DNA from: Mariprofundus aestuarium | GTDB taxonomy: Bacteria; Pseudomonadota; Zetaproteobacteria; Mariprofundales; Mariprofundaceae | DNA length: 64,000 nt | Direction of reading: 5' to 3' | Assembly (NCBI RefSeq): GCF_002795805.1 | Contig: NZ_CP018799.1 | Location: 1,605,001 to 1,669,000 of the forward strand | Shown here: positions 9,679 to 19,411 of the stretch, one piece after another | Layout of the letters: each line of letters opens with the position of its first letter | Numbering within the stretch: position 1 is the first letter of the stretch | Notes under the pieces: generated by a model | Told to the model about the DNA's origin: nothing | The model's database searches: none | What the model saw: only the letters and a program-made list of their open reading frames with translations | Position numbers and translations under genes: made by a program

Positions 9679-10773
9679 TTACTTAATATCCAGTTTCCAG
9701 ATATTCCAGTCGGAGCTTGTACCGCCATTGGCATTGGTCAGACTACGATTGGAGTGGAATACGATACTGTTGCTGTCCAGCCAGGCTGGCCCACCATCGG
9801 TTGCCTTTGGCGAGTTGGTCAAGCGAGTTTCACGATTGCTTGATATTTCCAGCATATAGATCGAAGTCTTATGTACATCACCCCCCGAATCGCGATTAGA
9901 GACAAACAACAGCATTTTGCCATCTGAGCTCCATGCAGGCTCAAAATCGCCATATTCAGAGTTGGTCAGCTGTACTAGGTCACTTCCATCGACATCCTGC
10001 ATCCAGATATCGTAGTTGCCGTTAGTCTCCCTCACAAATGCGACACTCTTACCATCAGGTGAGACAGCGCCATCAAACGCATTTGGAACCATCACTAACT
10101 GACTGTTCTGGCGCGAAAAAACATATAGAACAGGCGCATCGAACTTGTTCTTCTTACCTGCCTTTGTTGCAAGGTACCCCGTTTTGATCCGGAAGTTGTC
10201 TGAATCGTAGGTGCGCCACTGCTGCCCAACCAATTCATGGTGCGGAAAATGGCTAAACTCATTCAACATCTGATTATAGCGCTGTTTCTCGAATGTTGTA
10301 TCAAAACACCACACCTTGCCGTCACTAGATGCATTGAGGTTGTATGGAGCTAGCCCCCCCCTAAAGGTTGCCAGCGAGCCTATGGCTACCTGACCATCAC
10401 CTTTACCCTGCCACATCCATGCAGAAGTCGGGCCAACACGGTTACTTACATAACCGATCGACCCATCTTTAATGGCAACACCAAAACGCATATTGTCAAT
10501 TTTCGCAAGTGGCTTCAATTGATAACGACTGCTGCTTGGAGAGGACTTGGATACACGATTAACTGTATACTCGTCACCTTTACTACGTTGACCAAAAACA
10601 AGGAACTGCCCGGCCACAGAAGGATAAACACTTTCAACGCCCTTATCGACAATATAGGGAGCAACCGGATAGAGAGGCGCAGGTGATGCCTCCATGCTTC
10701 GACTCAAAGCAATCGATGGCTGAACCAGCATAGCTGCAACTGCGAGTCCTGATAGCAGATGTCTTGTTTTCAT
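9679..10773 (-). CDS. Secreted TolB-like beta-propeller protein 2
   Basis: A 364-residue exported protein with signal peptide (residues 1-23, ending PSIALSR). Its propeller blades resemble those of the next gene: AVSPDGKSVAFVRETNGNYD, FEPAWSSDGKMLLFVSNRD and GPAWLDSNSIVFHSNRS. The ATG at 10773 follows a GGGGA site; an in-frame start nine codons earlier is unsupported. It is the first gene of a two-gene unit, with a perfect TGTGA-N6-TCACA palindrome about 110 bases upstream. Ligand or partner is unknown. Confidence 0.87.
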   Translation of the reverse strand: MKTRHLLSGLAVAAMLVQPSIALSRSMEASPAPLYPVAPYIVDKGVESVYPSVAGQFLVFGQRSKGDEYTVNRVSKSSPSSSRYQLKPLAKIDNMRFGVAIKDGSIGYVSNRVGPTSAWMWQGKGDGQVAIGSLATFRGGLAPYNLNASSDGKVWCFDTTFEKQRYNQMLNEFSHFPHHELVGQQWRTYDSDNFRIKTGYLATKAGKKNKFDAPVLYVFSRQNSQLVMVPNAFDGAVSPDGKSVAFVRETNGNYDIWMQDVDGSDLVQLTNSEYGDFEPAWSSDGKMLLFVSNRDSGGDVHKTSIYMLEISSNRETRLTNSPKATDGGPAWLDSNSIVFHSNRSLTNANGGTSSDWNIWKLDIK

Positions 10774-10883
10774 ATAGTGATCCCCTAAATACAGATTCAT
10801 TCTGTTTCGTGAAGACGCTTAACAATAATCTGGTCCCCACCAAAAGCCGAGACGAATTATGCGTCCGCACCCTCTAATAAACT

Positions 10884-10899
10884 TGTGATTTCAATCACA
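10884..10899. promoter_or_regulatory. CRP-like palindrome upstream of propeller operon
   Basis: Perfect TGTGA-N6-TCACA (spacer TTTCAA), the consensus half-sites of CRP-family regulators. It lies about 110 bases before the start of the propeller gene at 10773. The crp gene itself is not in the window, so binding is inferred. Confidence 0.6.
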
Positions 10900-10978
10900 T
10901 ATTAATACCTTTTAATACAGCATTAACCCGCGATCTTCCACGACATATTCAATCGTCAAAAACAATTTCAGAGTAGAG

Positions 10979-12625
10979 CTACTCTTTCCTATGCTCTTTA
11001 TAATAGTTTATCAAGCCATTGGTAGATGAATCGTGGCTGGTTGTATCTTCAAAATCATCCAGCTCCGGCAAAATCTTGCGCGCCAGCTGTTTACCCAACT
11101 CTACACCCCACTGGTCATAAGCATTCACATCCCAGATTACACTCTGCACAAAAATCTTTTGCTCATACATGGCAATCAACTCACCCAGCGTTTTCGGAGT
11201 CAGTTTCTGAAACAGGATTGAGTTGGTGGGTTTATTGCCAGGAAAGACTTTATGCGGCACCAGCGCTTCCAGTTCTTCACCGCTCAACCCTTCCGTGGCA
11301 AGTTCTGCGCGCACTTCAGCTTCATTTTTTCCACACATCAGCGCTTCGGTCTGAGCAAAGAAATTCGATAGCAGCATCGGATGATGACGACCCACCGGAT
11401 TCTTTGTCTCAACCGGCGCCATAAAATCACACGGAATCAGCTTTGTACCCTGATGAATCAGCTGATAGAACGCATGCTGGCCGTTGGTACCCGGCTCTCC
11501 CCAAACAATTGGTCCTGTGGAGTAGTCAACTGGCTTGCCGTCACGGGTGACGCTTTTGCCATTACTCTCCATATCACCCTGTTGGAAGTAGGCGGAAAAG
11601 CGGTGCATATACTGATCATATGGTAACATGGCATATGAATCAGCATCGAAAAAATTATTATACCAGACACCCAGCATCGCAAGAATAACTGGGATGTTTT
11701 CTTCCAGCGGCGCATTACGGAAATGCTCATCCATCTCATGCGCACCTTCGAGCAACTCTTCGAAATGATCCATGCCAAGATAGAGTGCAATGGAGAGACC
11801 TACCGCACTCCATAATGAATAGCGTCCACCAACCCAATCCCAGAACTCGAACATATTGGCCGTATCGATACCAAAGGCAGAGACCGCCTTGGCGTTAGTA
11901 GAGACTGCCACAAAATGCTGGGCAACCGCAGTTTTACTACCACCACGAGTCAGGAACCAGTCACGTGCCGTGCGCGCATTGGTGATGGTCTCCTGCGTTG
12001 TAAATGTTTTTGAAACGATCACAAACAGTGTCGTTTCGCGAGAGAGATGCCTGAGCGTTTCAACCATATGCGTTCCATCCACATTAGAGACGAAATGCAT
12101 ATGCAGTTTATCTCGACCGAATGGCGTTAATGCCTCGGTCACCATTACCGGACCAAGATCAGAGCCTCCAATGCCGATATTAACTACATCGGTAATGGGT
12201 TTGCCTGTACTACCCAACCACTCACCGGAACGTACCGACTCAGTAAAACTGCGCATCTGCTGCAGCACCCTGTTCACATCGGGCATCACATCATGCCCAT
12301 CAACCATCACCGGCGTATTGGAACGGTTACGCAGTGCGGTATGCAGTACAGCGCGGTTTTCTGTATTGTTGATCTTCTCACCATTGAACATGCGCTGTGT
12401 CCAACCGCTAACATCACGTTCACGAGCAAGCTCCATAAGCATCGTCATGGTATCTTCGGTGACAATGTTTTTGGAGTAATCAACAAGTATATCATTGAAG
12501 TGGGTGGAGAATTTATCAAAGCGCTGCGTATCATCAGCAAAGAGATCACGCATGTGCACCTTTTTCATCTCTTCGGCATGCGCCGCTAATTTTTTCCATG
12601 CTGCTGTTTGCGTCAGTTCAGACAC
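10979..12625 (-). CDS. pgi: Glucose-6-phosphate isomerase
   Basis: Interconverts glucose-6-phosphate and fructose-6-phosphate. The 548-residue product has the phosphate-binding [14 protein letters not shown], the [12 protein letters not shown] motif and the signature [18 protein letters not shown] with the catalytic His region. Length equals that of the E. coli-type enzyme (549). It is divergent from glgA across about 175 bases, linking glycolytic hexose phosphate to the adjacent glycogen genes. Confidence 0.97.
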   Translation of the reverse strand: MSELTQTAAWKKLAAHAEEMKKVHMRDLFADDTQRFDKFSTHFNDILVDYSKNIVTEDTMTMLMELARERDVSGWTQRMFNGEKINNTENRAVLHTALRNRSNTPVMVDGHDVMPDVNRVLQQMRSFTESVRSGEWLGSTGKPITDVVNIGIGGSDLGPVMVTEALTPFGRDKLHMHFVSNVDGTHMVETLRHLSRETTLFVIVSKTFTTQETITNARTARDWFLTRGGSKTAVAQHFVAVSTNAKAVSAFGIDTANMFEFWDWVGGRYSLWSAVGLSIALYLGMDHFEELLEGAHEMDEHFRNAPLEENIPVILAMLGVWYNNFFDADSYAMLPYDQYMHRFSAYFQQGDMESNGKSVTRDGKPVDYSTGPIVWGEPGTNGQHAFYQLIHQGTKLIPCDFMAPVETKNPVGRHHPMLLSNFFAQTEALMCGKNEAEVRAELATEGLSGEELEALVPHKVFPGNKPTNSILFQKLTPKTLGELIAMYEQKIFVQSVIWDVNAYDQWGVELGKQLARKILPELDDFEDTTSHDSSTNGLINYYKEHRKE

Positions 12626-12799
12626 GTCCCCTCCCTATGCCACCGATCTACTGAACACCGGAAGCGAAAAAACTCCACTTTTGCACAGACTAAACCTTGT
12701 ATGATCAGGATTCAAATCATCTGGTTTCTCATCAGCAACTGTTTGTTGCAGGCCACGCACATGGTAGTATGCCGTTGTTGTTCAATGGGGAGAGGGCGA

Positions 12800-14254
12800 A
12801 TGGCTAAGCTGAATATCGTATTTATCGCATCAGAAGCATCACCACTTGCGAAAACAGGCGGCTTAGCCGACGTAACCGGGTCACTGCCGCACGCGCTGCA
12901 GCATATCGGGCACACGGTAACAGTGATCCTCCCCTTCTTCCGCAATCAACTAGACAAGAACGGCATCGATACAACGCCGATGAATGTCACCATCGACATG
13001 TGGGCTGACGGCATACAGCGCCTCTGTCCGCTGCATGAGGCCAACATCAATGGATTACGCTTCATCCTTGTTGAACAGGATGACCTTTATGATCGCGAAG
13101 GGATCTATGGCCCCGCCGGCGGCGCCTATGAAGACAACCTGCTGCGCTTTGTGCTCTTCGATCGTGTGGCGCTGGAAGCTGCAGCCCAGCTGAGTAAAAA
13201 GGTGGATATTATCCACTGCCATGACTGGCAGACCGGCATGATTCCCGTGTTGTTAAAAACGCAGTACCAGCACCATCCTATGATTGCGCATGCCAAGACA
13301 GTCTACACCATTCATAACCTCGCCTATCAGGGGAACTTCTCAGCCGAGTGGATTCATCGCTTAGGGCTCCCCAGCCATCACTACCACCCTGATGATTTCG
13401 AGTTCCACAACCAGATCAACTGCATGAAGGGCGGCATTGCTTCAGCTGACGCCGTCACCACGGTCAGCCCCTCCTATGCCGAAGAGATCATGACTCCCGA
13501 ATACGGCTGCCAGTTGGAAGGCTTTCTGCTTAACCATGCAGACAAACTATCCGGTATCGTCAATGGCCTCGATATCGTAGATCTCGATCCTGCAACCGAT
13601 GATGCACTTCCAGCCAACTTCAAAGCAGGCAAGACGGCGGGCAAAAAAATATGTAAGGCAAAATTACAGGAGTCGTGCGGACTTGAGGTCTCTGAAGAGA
13701 TTCCATTGATGGTTCTGATCTCAAGGCTTGCCGAGCAGAAGGGCATCGACCTGCTCCTGGCAAATCTACAACGCTGGATTGATCGCGGTTACCAGGTCAT
13801 CGTTCTTGGATCAGGCGACCCGCACAGTGAACAGGCACTGCACCATATTGCCGATCACAATCGCACACAGTTCCATTTCTGGCGCGGATTTAATGAGAAA
13901 CTAGCTCGCCAGATCTATGCAGGCGGCGATATATTCCTGATGCCTTCACGCTTTGAACCATGTGGCTTGGGTCAGTTGATGGCCATGCGTTACGGCACCG
14001 TGCCCGTCGTACGTGCTACTGGCGGCCTAAGGGATACCGTTACCGATCACAAAGTGCACAAAAGCACTGCGACCGGCGTTCATTTTAGCGACGCCACACC
14101 GGAGGCCTTCGATGAAGCGGTGGAAGATGCCATTTCACTATTCAGAAACAGAACCATCTGGGCACGGATGCGCAGCAACGCCCTGAAGCGCGACTCGTCA
14201 TGGGAAGCCTCGGCAAGCGCTTACGCCGAACTTTACGAGAAACTACTCAACTGA
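12800..14254 (+). CDS. glgA: Glycogen synthase (ADP-glucose type)
   Basis: GT5-family glucosyltransferase that extends alpha-1,4-glucan from ADP-glucose. Diagnostic motifs are SEASPLAKTGGLADV near the N-terminus and PSRFEPCGLGQL near the C-terminus (catalytic Glu and nucleotide site). The ATG at 12800, behind a GGGGAGAGGGCG stretch, gives 484 residues, close to the E. coli length of 477. The longer in-frame extension is low-complexity and has no ribosome site. The stop codon overlaps the glk start by one base, so translation is coupled. No glgB or glgC is present in the window. Confidence 0.95.
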   Translation: MAKLNIVFIASEASPLAKTGGLADVTGSLPHALQHIGHTVTVILPFFRNQLDKNGIDTTPMNVTIDMWADGIQRLCPLHEANINGLRFILVEQDDLYDREGIYGPAGGAYEDNLLRFVLFDRVALEAAAQLSKKVDIIHCHDWQTGMIPVLLKTQYQHHPMIAHAKTVYTIHNLAYQGNFSAEWIHRLGLPSHHYHPDDFEFHNQINCMKGGIASADAVTTVSPSYAEEIMTPEYGCQLEGFLLNHADKLSGIVNGLDIVDLDPATDDALPANFKAGKTAGKKICKAKLQESCGLEVSEEIPLMVLISRLAEQKGIDLLLANLQRWIDRGYQVIVLGSGDPHSEQALHHIADHNRTQFHFWRGFNEKLARQIYAGGDIFLMPSRFEPCGLGQLMAMRYGTVPVVRATGGLRDTVTDHKVHKSTATGVHFSDATPEAFDEAVEDAISLFRNRTIWARMRSNALKRDSSWEASASAYAELYEKLLN

Positions 14255-15177
14255 TGGGGCAAGTGCTTGCCGCTGATATCGGGGGCACCAACCTTCGCCT
14301 CGCACTGATCGACGATAATGGCCAGATTATTGATGAGTGCAGGGTTGAGGCAAAGCTCAGTCGTCACAATCAAAGTACCCGTGAAGATGCAGAAAGTTAT
14401 GTCATTGATGCCCTATGCAATGCAATCTCACCCTTCCTGAAGCTGCATCCTGTCAGCGATATTGGCATCGGTTTCCCCGGCTTTTTCCATGGCACAAGCG
14501 GCATCCTGGCTGGCTCCCCCAACCTTCCACTACTGCAAGACTTCGCGCTGGGGAAACACCTGTCAGAAAGACTGGGCATCCGTGTTGCAGTGCAAAATGA
14601 TGCCCTCTGTGCAGCTATTGGCGAACAGCGTTTCGGTGCGGGTCAAGGTCACGCGAATCTTCTTCATATCACGCTCGGCACAGGCGTGGGTGGCGGCCTG
14701 ATTCTGAATGACTCCCCCTATGCCGGAGAGCGAGGCATGGCCATGGAGTTCGGCCATCTTCGGGTAGTACACAACAATGGGCGGGTTTGTGGCTGCGGCA
14801 ATTCAGGATGTCTTGAGGCCTATGCATCAGCGACTGCTGTTAGCCGTCGCTTTACCGAAAAGACCGGCATTGATGCAGATGCCCGAATGGTTTACGAACA
14901 GGCCTGTGACGGCAACAAGGATGCCGTTTTAATCCTGAAGGAGACTGGCCTCTATCTGGGGCAGGCCATTGCCGAAGCAATCAAGCTTCTCGATATTGAA
15001 ACAGTGACAATCAGTGGCGGCTTAAGCCATGCCTGGCAGCACATTCACCCGCCCCTGATGGCAGAATTGAATGATAATCTCATTCCGCCATTGCGGGGCA
15101 AAGTCAGCGTTATTCACTCTACGCTGGATGATAACGCAGGCCTTCTCGGAGCTGCCGCCATCGCCTCTCTCCACTAG
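14254..15177 (+). CDS. glk: ROK-type glucokinase
   Basis: Phosphorylates glucose, probably released from glycogen or maltodextrin. The 307-residue product has the ATP-binding ADIGGTNLRLAL at its N-terminus, the LGTGVGGGLI loop, the catalytic Asp in QNDALCA and the ROK zinc motif CGCGNSGCLE. The start is the ATG that shares its A with the glgA stop (TGATG). Its tight coupling to glgA supports a role in glycogen turnover. Confidence 0.9.
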   Translation: MGQVLAADIGGTNLRLALIDDNGQIIDECRVEAKLSRHNQSTREDAESYVIDALCNAISPFLKLHPVSDIGIGFPGFFHGTSGILAGSPNLPLLQDFALGKHLSERLGIRVAVQNDALCAAIGEQRFGAGQGHANLLHITLGTGVGGGLILNDSPYAGERGMAMEFGHLRVVHNNGRVCGCGNSGCLEAYASATAVSRRFTEKTGIDADARMVYEQACDGNKDAVLILKETGLYLGQAIAEAIKLLDIETVTISGGLSHAWQHIHPPLMAELNDNLIPPLRGKVSVIHSTLDDNAGLLGAAAIASLH

Positions 15178-15197
15178 GCACCAACTGTCATTTCGCT

Positions 15198-15815
15198 TTG
15201 CGTTCATCATACAATATTCCGGCTGAACATATCTGCGTAGAGCAGGAGATCAAACGCAGTCGTTTCGTCACCGATATCGCTCATGCAGAATCGAAAACCG
15301 ATGCGCTTGCCTTTATAGAGATGATAAAACTGCAACAGCCGGAAGCACGCCACCACTGCTGGGCTTATATCGCAGGTCATCCTGACTCATCAATCGAACG
15401 CGGCTGCTCCGATGCAGGAGAGCCACAGGGAACAGCTGGAAAACCGATGCTCAATGTGCTTCAACACAAAAATATCGGTGAGATTGTCGTTGTCGTCAGC
15501 CGCTATTTCGGCGGCATCAAGCTCGGTGCCGGAGGGCTTGTGCGAGCCTACACAAGCGCGGTACAGCAGGCTGTTGATGCCCTGCCCCTTACACGACACA
15601 TTGATACTACAGACGCCACTCTTCACGCCCCTTTTGCACTGGAGAGCAGCCTGCGTCGACTGCTGGATAAACTGGGCATCGAGATCAAAGAGACGATATA
15701 CCGGGACGATGTTGCCTTTCACATCGCAGTTGAGTCCATCAAAGCGGAGGAGCTAGAAGAGGCGATTACCAATTCCAGCCACGGAACAGCCAGTCTCACC
15801 TTCTCCGATCCATAA
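15198..15815 (+). CDS. YigZ/IMPACT family protein
   Basis: A 205-residue member of the conserved YigZ/IMPACT family, thought to touch translation or nucleic acids; the biochemical role is not settled. The signature is plain: ARHHCWAYIAG, SDAGEPQGTAGKPML and VVVSRYFGGIKLGAGGLVRAY. It is followed by the usual DUF1949-like C-terminal domain. The only in-frame start near the expected N-terminus is a TTG at 15198 without a clear ribosome-binding site, so the exact start is uncertain. It follows glk by 20 bases. Confidence 0.88.
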   Translation: MRSSYNIPAEHICVEQEIKRSRFVTDIAHAESKTDALAFIEMIKLQQPEARHHCWAYIAGHPDSSIERGCSDAGEPQGTAGKPMLNVLQHKNIGEIVVVVSRYFGGIKLGAGGLVRAYTSAVQQAVDALPLTRHIDTTDATLHAPFALESSLRRLLDKLGIEIKETIYRDDVAFHIAVESIKAEELEEAITNSSHGTASLTFSDP

Positions 15816-15848
15816 AAAAAGCGCAGAGCCAAAACTCCACGCTTTTTT
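15814..15848. terminator. Bidirectional terminator
   Basis: AAAAAAAGCG and CGCTTTTTT flank an inner GAG/CTC stem with a short loop. It lies between convergent ends of the YigZ-family gene and glgP. Confidence 0.7.
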
Positions 15849-15873
15849 CATTCAGGAATAGCTGGTTAAATAA

Positions 15874-18366
15874 TCAACTGCACTTCGACGGAATCGGCGT
15901 CAGCTTCCAGATATCACGATTGTAATCCTGCATGGTACGGTCAGTAGAAAATTTCCCACTGTAGGCTGTATTCAACACACTCATCTTCTGCCAGCGATTC
16001 TGATCGAGAAACGCCTCGGCTGCCAGTTGCTGTGCATCAACATAGGCGCGGAAGTCCGCCGCAACCAGCCACGGATCGTGTGGACTACGAATAGCATGGA
16101 AGATCGCTGAAAAAAGGCCCGGCTCGAACTGGCTGAAGTGGCCACACTCCAGCAACTCCATCACACGGGAAAAATCCGCATCGTCAGCAATGATCGCATC
16201 CGGATTGTAATGCCCACGTGTTGCCTCCACCTCTTCAGCAGTCAGCCCGAATAGGAAGAAGTTCTCATCGCCCACCTCTTCGCGTATTTCAATGTTTGCG
16301 CCATCCAGCGTACCGATGGTCATCGCACCGTTCATCATGAACTTCATGTTGCCCGTGCCCGAAGCCTCTTTACCGGCCGTTGAGATCTGCTCGGAAAGGT
16401 CGGCTGCAGGAGCAATCACCTCCATCGCAGAAACGCGGTAGTTCGGGAAGAATACAACTTTAAGTTTATCACCCACTTCAGGGTCGTTATTGACCACCTC
16501 GGCTACGTTATTCACCAGTTTGATGATCTGCTTGGCGATATAGTAGCCCGGAGCCGCTTTGCCACCGATCAACACACAACGTGGCGTCCAGTTATCGGTA
16601 TCGCCACGTTTAATACGATCATAGAGATGGATCACGTGCAGAACATTAAGGAGCTGGCGCTTATATTCATGGATACGCTTCACCTGAATATCGAACATCG
16701 CATCGGGATTGAAGGTAACACCACACTCAGCTTCGACGATGGCCGCCAGACGCTCCTTGTTCTGATGCTTACAGGCCGCCCACTGCTTGCGGAACTCGGC
16801 ATCGTCTGCGTAAGGTACAAGCTTGCGCAGTTCACCAAGATCGGTAACCCAATCTCCACCGATGGTGTCGGTAATCAGCTCCGACATCGGCTTGTTACAC
16901 CATGCCATCCAACGGCGCTGAGTCACACCATTGGTCTTATTGTTAAACTTCTCAGGCCACATGGCATAGAAGTCGGCAAAAAGTCCCTCAACCAGAAGGT
17001 CGGAATGCAGCTGTGCCACACCGTTGACCGAGAAGCTGCCAACCAGTGCAAGGTAGGCCATGCGAACCTGCTGAACAGGTCCCTCCTCGATAATTGACAT
17101 GCGACTCTGACGCTCGACATCGCCAGGCCAGCGGTTGGCCACCTCAGAGAGGAAACGGGCATTGATCTCGTAAATAATCTCAAGAAGACGTGGCAGCAGG
17201 CGGCCAAACAGATAAACAGGCCAACGCTCCAACGCTTCCGGCAGTAGTGTATGGTTGGTATAGGCCATGGTCTGGCTGGTGATAGCCCACGCCGCATCCC
17301 ACTCAAGAGCGTAATCATCCATCAGAATACGCATCAGTTCAGCAACCGATACGGTTGGATGGGTATCATTGAGCTGGAATACGTTCTTCTCGGCGAATTC
17401 GGAGAAGTCGTTGCCATGCACCTCGACCCACTGCCTGAGCACATCCTTGATACTTGCCGATGCCAGGAAATACTGCTGGCGCAGACGCAGCTCTTTACCG
17501 TTCTCGCTGGCATCATTCGGGTAGAGCACCATCGATATGTGTTCCGCCTCATTCTTGGAAGCCACGGATTCAGGATAACTGCCGGCATTGAACTCACCGA
17601 GATTGAATTCGTCGGTCGCTGCTGACTTCCAGAGACGTAGCGTGTTCACTGTACCATTTTTGTACCCAGGAATCGGGGTATCATATGGAACTGCCAGCAC
17701 ATCCTCAGTATCAACCCACCGTGTACGCAGTGTCCCCTTCGCATCATGATAGGACTCGGAGCGGCCGCCGAAATGAACACACTGGGTGTGCTCCGGACGC
17801 TCAAGCTCCCAGATATTACCATTCCTCAACCAGTGATCCGGCTCTTCAACCTGATTGCCATCGACAATCTGCTGACGGAACATGCCATATTCATAACGGA
17901 TACCGTAACCGACCACAGGCAACTGCAGAGTCGCGCAGCTGTCGACAAAACAGGCTGCCAGCCGGCCAAGGCCACCATTGCCCAGGCCTGCATCCGACTC
18001 TTGATCAATAATCTCTTCCACATCCAGACCAAGCTTGTGCAGTGCTTCTTCAGTCTGCTCATCCAGCCCCAGATTCAGCACGGCATTACCAAGCGCACGC
18101 CCCATCAGAAATTCAAGTGAAAGATAGTAGGCGCGTTTCTTATCCTGCTCTTCATGCGCCTCTTTGGTATTTTTCCAGCACTCCATCAGTCGATCCCTGA
18201 TCGTGCAGGCCAGTGCCTTATACTTATAATCAACGGAATTGTTTGGTTTGTGCTGCCCAAAGGTGCGCAGATAGTGGCGCTGTATGCCATTAACCAGGTC
18301 GTCGCTGGTTTTCCCAACCGGCGGCACATCTCTAATATCACGAATTTCTTTGATCTCTTTTGTCAT
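15874..18366 (-). CDS. glgP: Glycogen/maltodextrin phosphorylase
   Basis: Releases glucose-1-phosphate from alpha-1,4-glucan. The 830-residue product matches the family length (about 815-840). Motifs include VKRIHEYKRQLLN and the PLP-lysine region EASGTGNMKFMMNG followed by GTLDGANIEI. The ATG at 18366 is preferred: AAGGTG lies six bases upstream, and the longer frame begins with a GTG inside that site. It is convergent with the YigZ-family gene. With glgA, glk and pgi it gives both synthesis and mobilisation of glycogen. Confidence 0.96.
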   Translation of the reverse strand: MTKEIKEIRDIRDVPPVGKTSDDLVNGIQRHYLRTFGQHKPNNSVDYKYKALACTIRDRLMECWKNTKEAHEEQDKKRAYYLSLEFLMGRALGNAVLNLGLDEQTEEALHKLGLDVEEIIDQESDAGLGNGGLGRLAACFVDSCATLQLPVVGYGIRYEYGMFRQQIVDGNQVEEPDHWLRNGNIWELERPEHTQCVHFGGRSESYHDAKGTLRTRWVDTEDVLAVPYDTPIPGYKNGTVNTLRLWKSAATDEFNLGEFNAGSYPESVASKNEAEHISMVLYPNDASENGKELRLRQQYFLASASIKDVLRQWVEVHGNDFSEFAEKNVFQLNDTHPTVSVAELMRILMDDYALEWDAAWAITSQTMAYTNHTLLPEALERWPVYLFGRLLPRLLEIIYEINARFLSEVANRWPGDVERQSRMSIIEEGPVQQVRMAYLALVGSFSVNGVAQLHSDLLVEGLFADFYAMWPEKFNNKTNGVTQRRWMAWCNKPMSELITDTIGGDWVTDLGELRKLVPYADDAEFRKQWAACKHQNKERLAAIVEAECGVTFNPDAMFDIQVKRIHEYKRQLLNVLHVIHLYDRIKRGDTDNWTPRCVLIGGKAAPGYYIAKQIIKLVNNVAEVVNNDPEVGDKLKVVFFPNYRVSAMEVIAPAADLSEQISTAGKEASGTGNMKFMMNGAMTIGTLDGANIEIREEVGDENFFLFGLTAEEVEATRGHYNPDAIIADDADFSRVMELLECGHFSQFEPGLFSAIFHAIRSPHDPWLVAADFRAYVDAQQLAAEAFLDQNRWQKMSVLNTAYSGKFSTDRTMQDYNRDIWKLTPIPSKCS

Positions 18367-18488
18367 CAAATACACCTTGAGAACGCCGTCCGAACTATGG
18401 CTTTTATTGTTTATCTTGCGGGCGGCGCAGCCTGTCGAAACAGCCCTTTCAAGTCAATGTAAGCCCATCGAATCCAGCTTTCGGAAAA

Positions 18489-18518
18489 TAAAAAGGGCCG
18501 CCTATCGGCAGCCCTTCC
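18489..18518 (-). terminator. Terminator after SUMF1-like gene
   Basis: AAGGGC/GCCCTT with inner GCC/GGC arms, followed on the minus strand by TTTTTATTTT. It lies 20 bases past the SUMF1-like stop. It closely resembles the terminator at 23283-23315. Confidence 0.75.
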
Positions 18519-18537
18519 ATCGCTTACTCAGCTATAT

Positions 18538-19392
18538 TTAATTCTCGCGAACCAGACGGAATCCGAGATATGGCAAACGGTAGCGCGGATGATAAACGCG
18601 ACGGTCGCCTGATCGCAGTCCTTTGGGAAAGAAGTACCAGGCCCCACCACGAACCGAACGGTTATCGTTTGATTTCTTGTCGGAGTACTTCAACTCCGTG
18701 CCATCGAACTCCTCACTGTAAAAGGAACCAGTCCACTCCCACACATTACCGTGCATGTCGTAGAGCCCCCACGGATTGGGCTTCTTCTCTCCAACAGGGT
18801 GGGTTTTCTTATCCGCATTGGTGCTGTTCCAGGCGTATTCAGGGAAGTCGGCCGGGTTATCACCCCAGGAAAATGCCGTCGTGGTGCCTGCACGGGCGGC
18901 GTATTCCCACTCCGCTTCAGTCGGCAGGCGATATTTATAACCGCTGCGTTTGGAGAGCCAGTCGGCATACATCTGTGCATCATGCCATTTCACGTGGATC
19001 ACCGGGCGATTACCACGGCCCCAGTGTTCATCCCTTGCCTTGGAGTTTCCGGTCTTCTTACAAAAATAGTCGTATTGATCGAAGGTGACTTCGTACTTAC
19101 CCATCCAGAAACCTTTTTTGATCTCCACTTCGTGCTGTACTTCATCCGGATAACGACCCGGTTCTGCCTCAGGCGTACCCATGACAAATTTCCCAGGGCC
19201 GATATAAATAAATTCGATACCATGCTCATCGGTCATGATATCGCCGTGTTTTGGTTCAGCTGCTTCTTCAATTGCAGGCGTGGCAGAAGCATCAACCACA
19301 GATACCTCTTCAACTGAAAGCGCCTGCAGAGGGTTCAGCAGCAGAATCAATGACAGGATGGTGCCGAACAGGCCAGTTTTCCGAATATTCAT
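18538..19392 (-). CDS. Exported SUMF1/FGE-fold protein
   Basis: A 284-residue protein with a signal peptide (hydrophobic stretch about 7-25) and a full formylglycine-generating-enzyme-like fold: FVMGTPEAEPGRYPDE, YRLPTEAEWEYAARAG, WGLYDMHGNVWEW and a C-terminal GFRLVREN. The cysteines that serve catalysis in true FGE, normally in the segment just before the final GFR motif, are absent here (RSGDRRVYHPRYRLPYLGF). Sulfatase maturation is therefore unlikely; a binding or other SUMF1-fold role is possible. It sits 19 bases after a cytochrome b gene on the same strand and is probably co-transcribed. A hairpin terminator follows. Confidence 0.87.
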   Translation of the reverse strand: MNIRKTGLFGTILSLILLLNPLQALSVEEVSVVDASATPAIEEAAEPKHGDIMTDEHGIEFIYIGPGKFVMGTPEAEPGRYPDEVQHEVEIKKGFWMGKYEVTFDQYDYFCKKTGNSKARDEHWGRGNRPVIHVKWHDAQMYADWLSKRSGYKYRLPTEAEWEYAARAGTTTAFSWGDNPADFPEYAWNSTNADKKTHPVGEKKPNPWGLYDMHGNVWEWTGSFYSEEFDGTELKYSDKKSNDNRSVRGGAWYFFPKGLRSGDRRVYHPRYRLPYLGFRLVREN

Positions 19393-19411
19393 ATGGTCGC
19401 TCCCGAAACCC

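Noticed and set aside
12608-12799. 64-residue N-terminal extension of glgA
   Set aside because: It precedes the canonical N-terminus, contains no motif, and overlaps the pgi start region.
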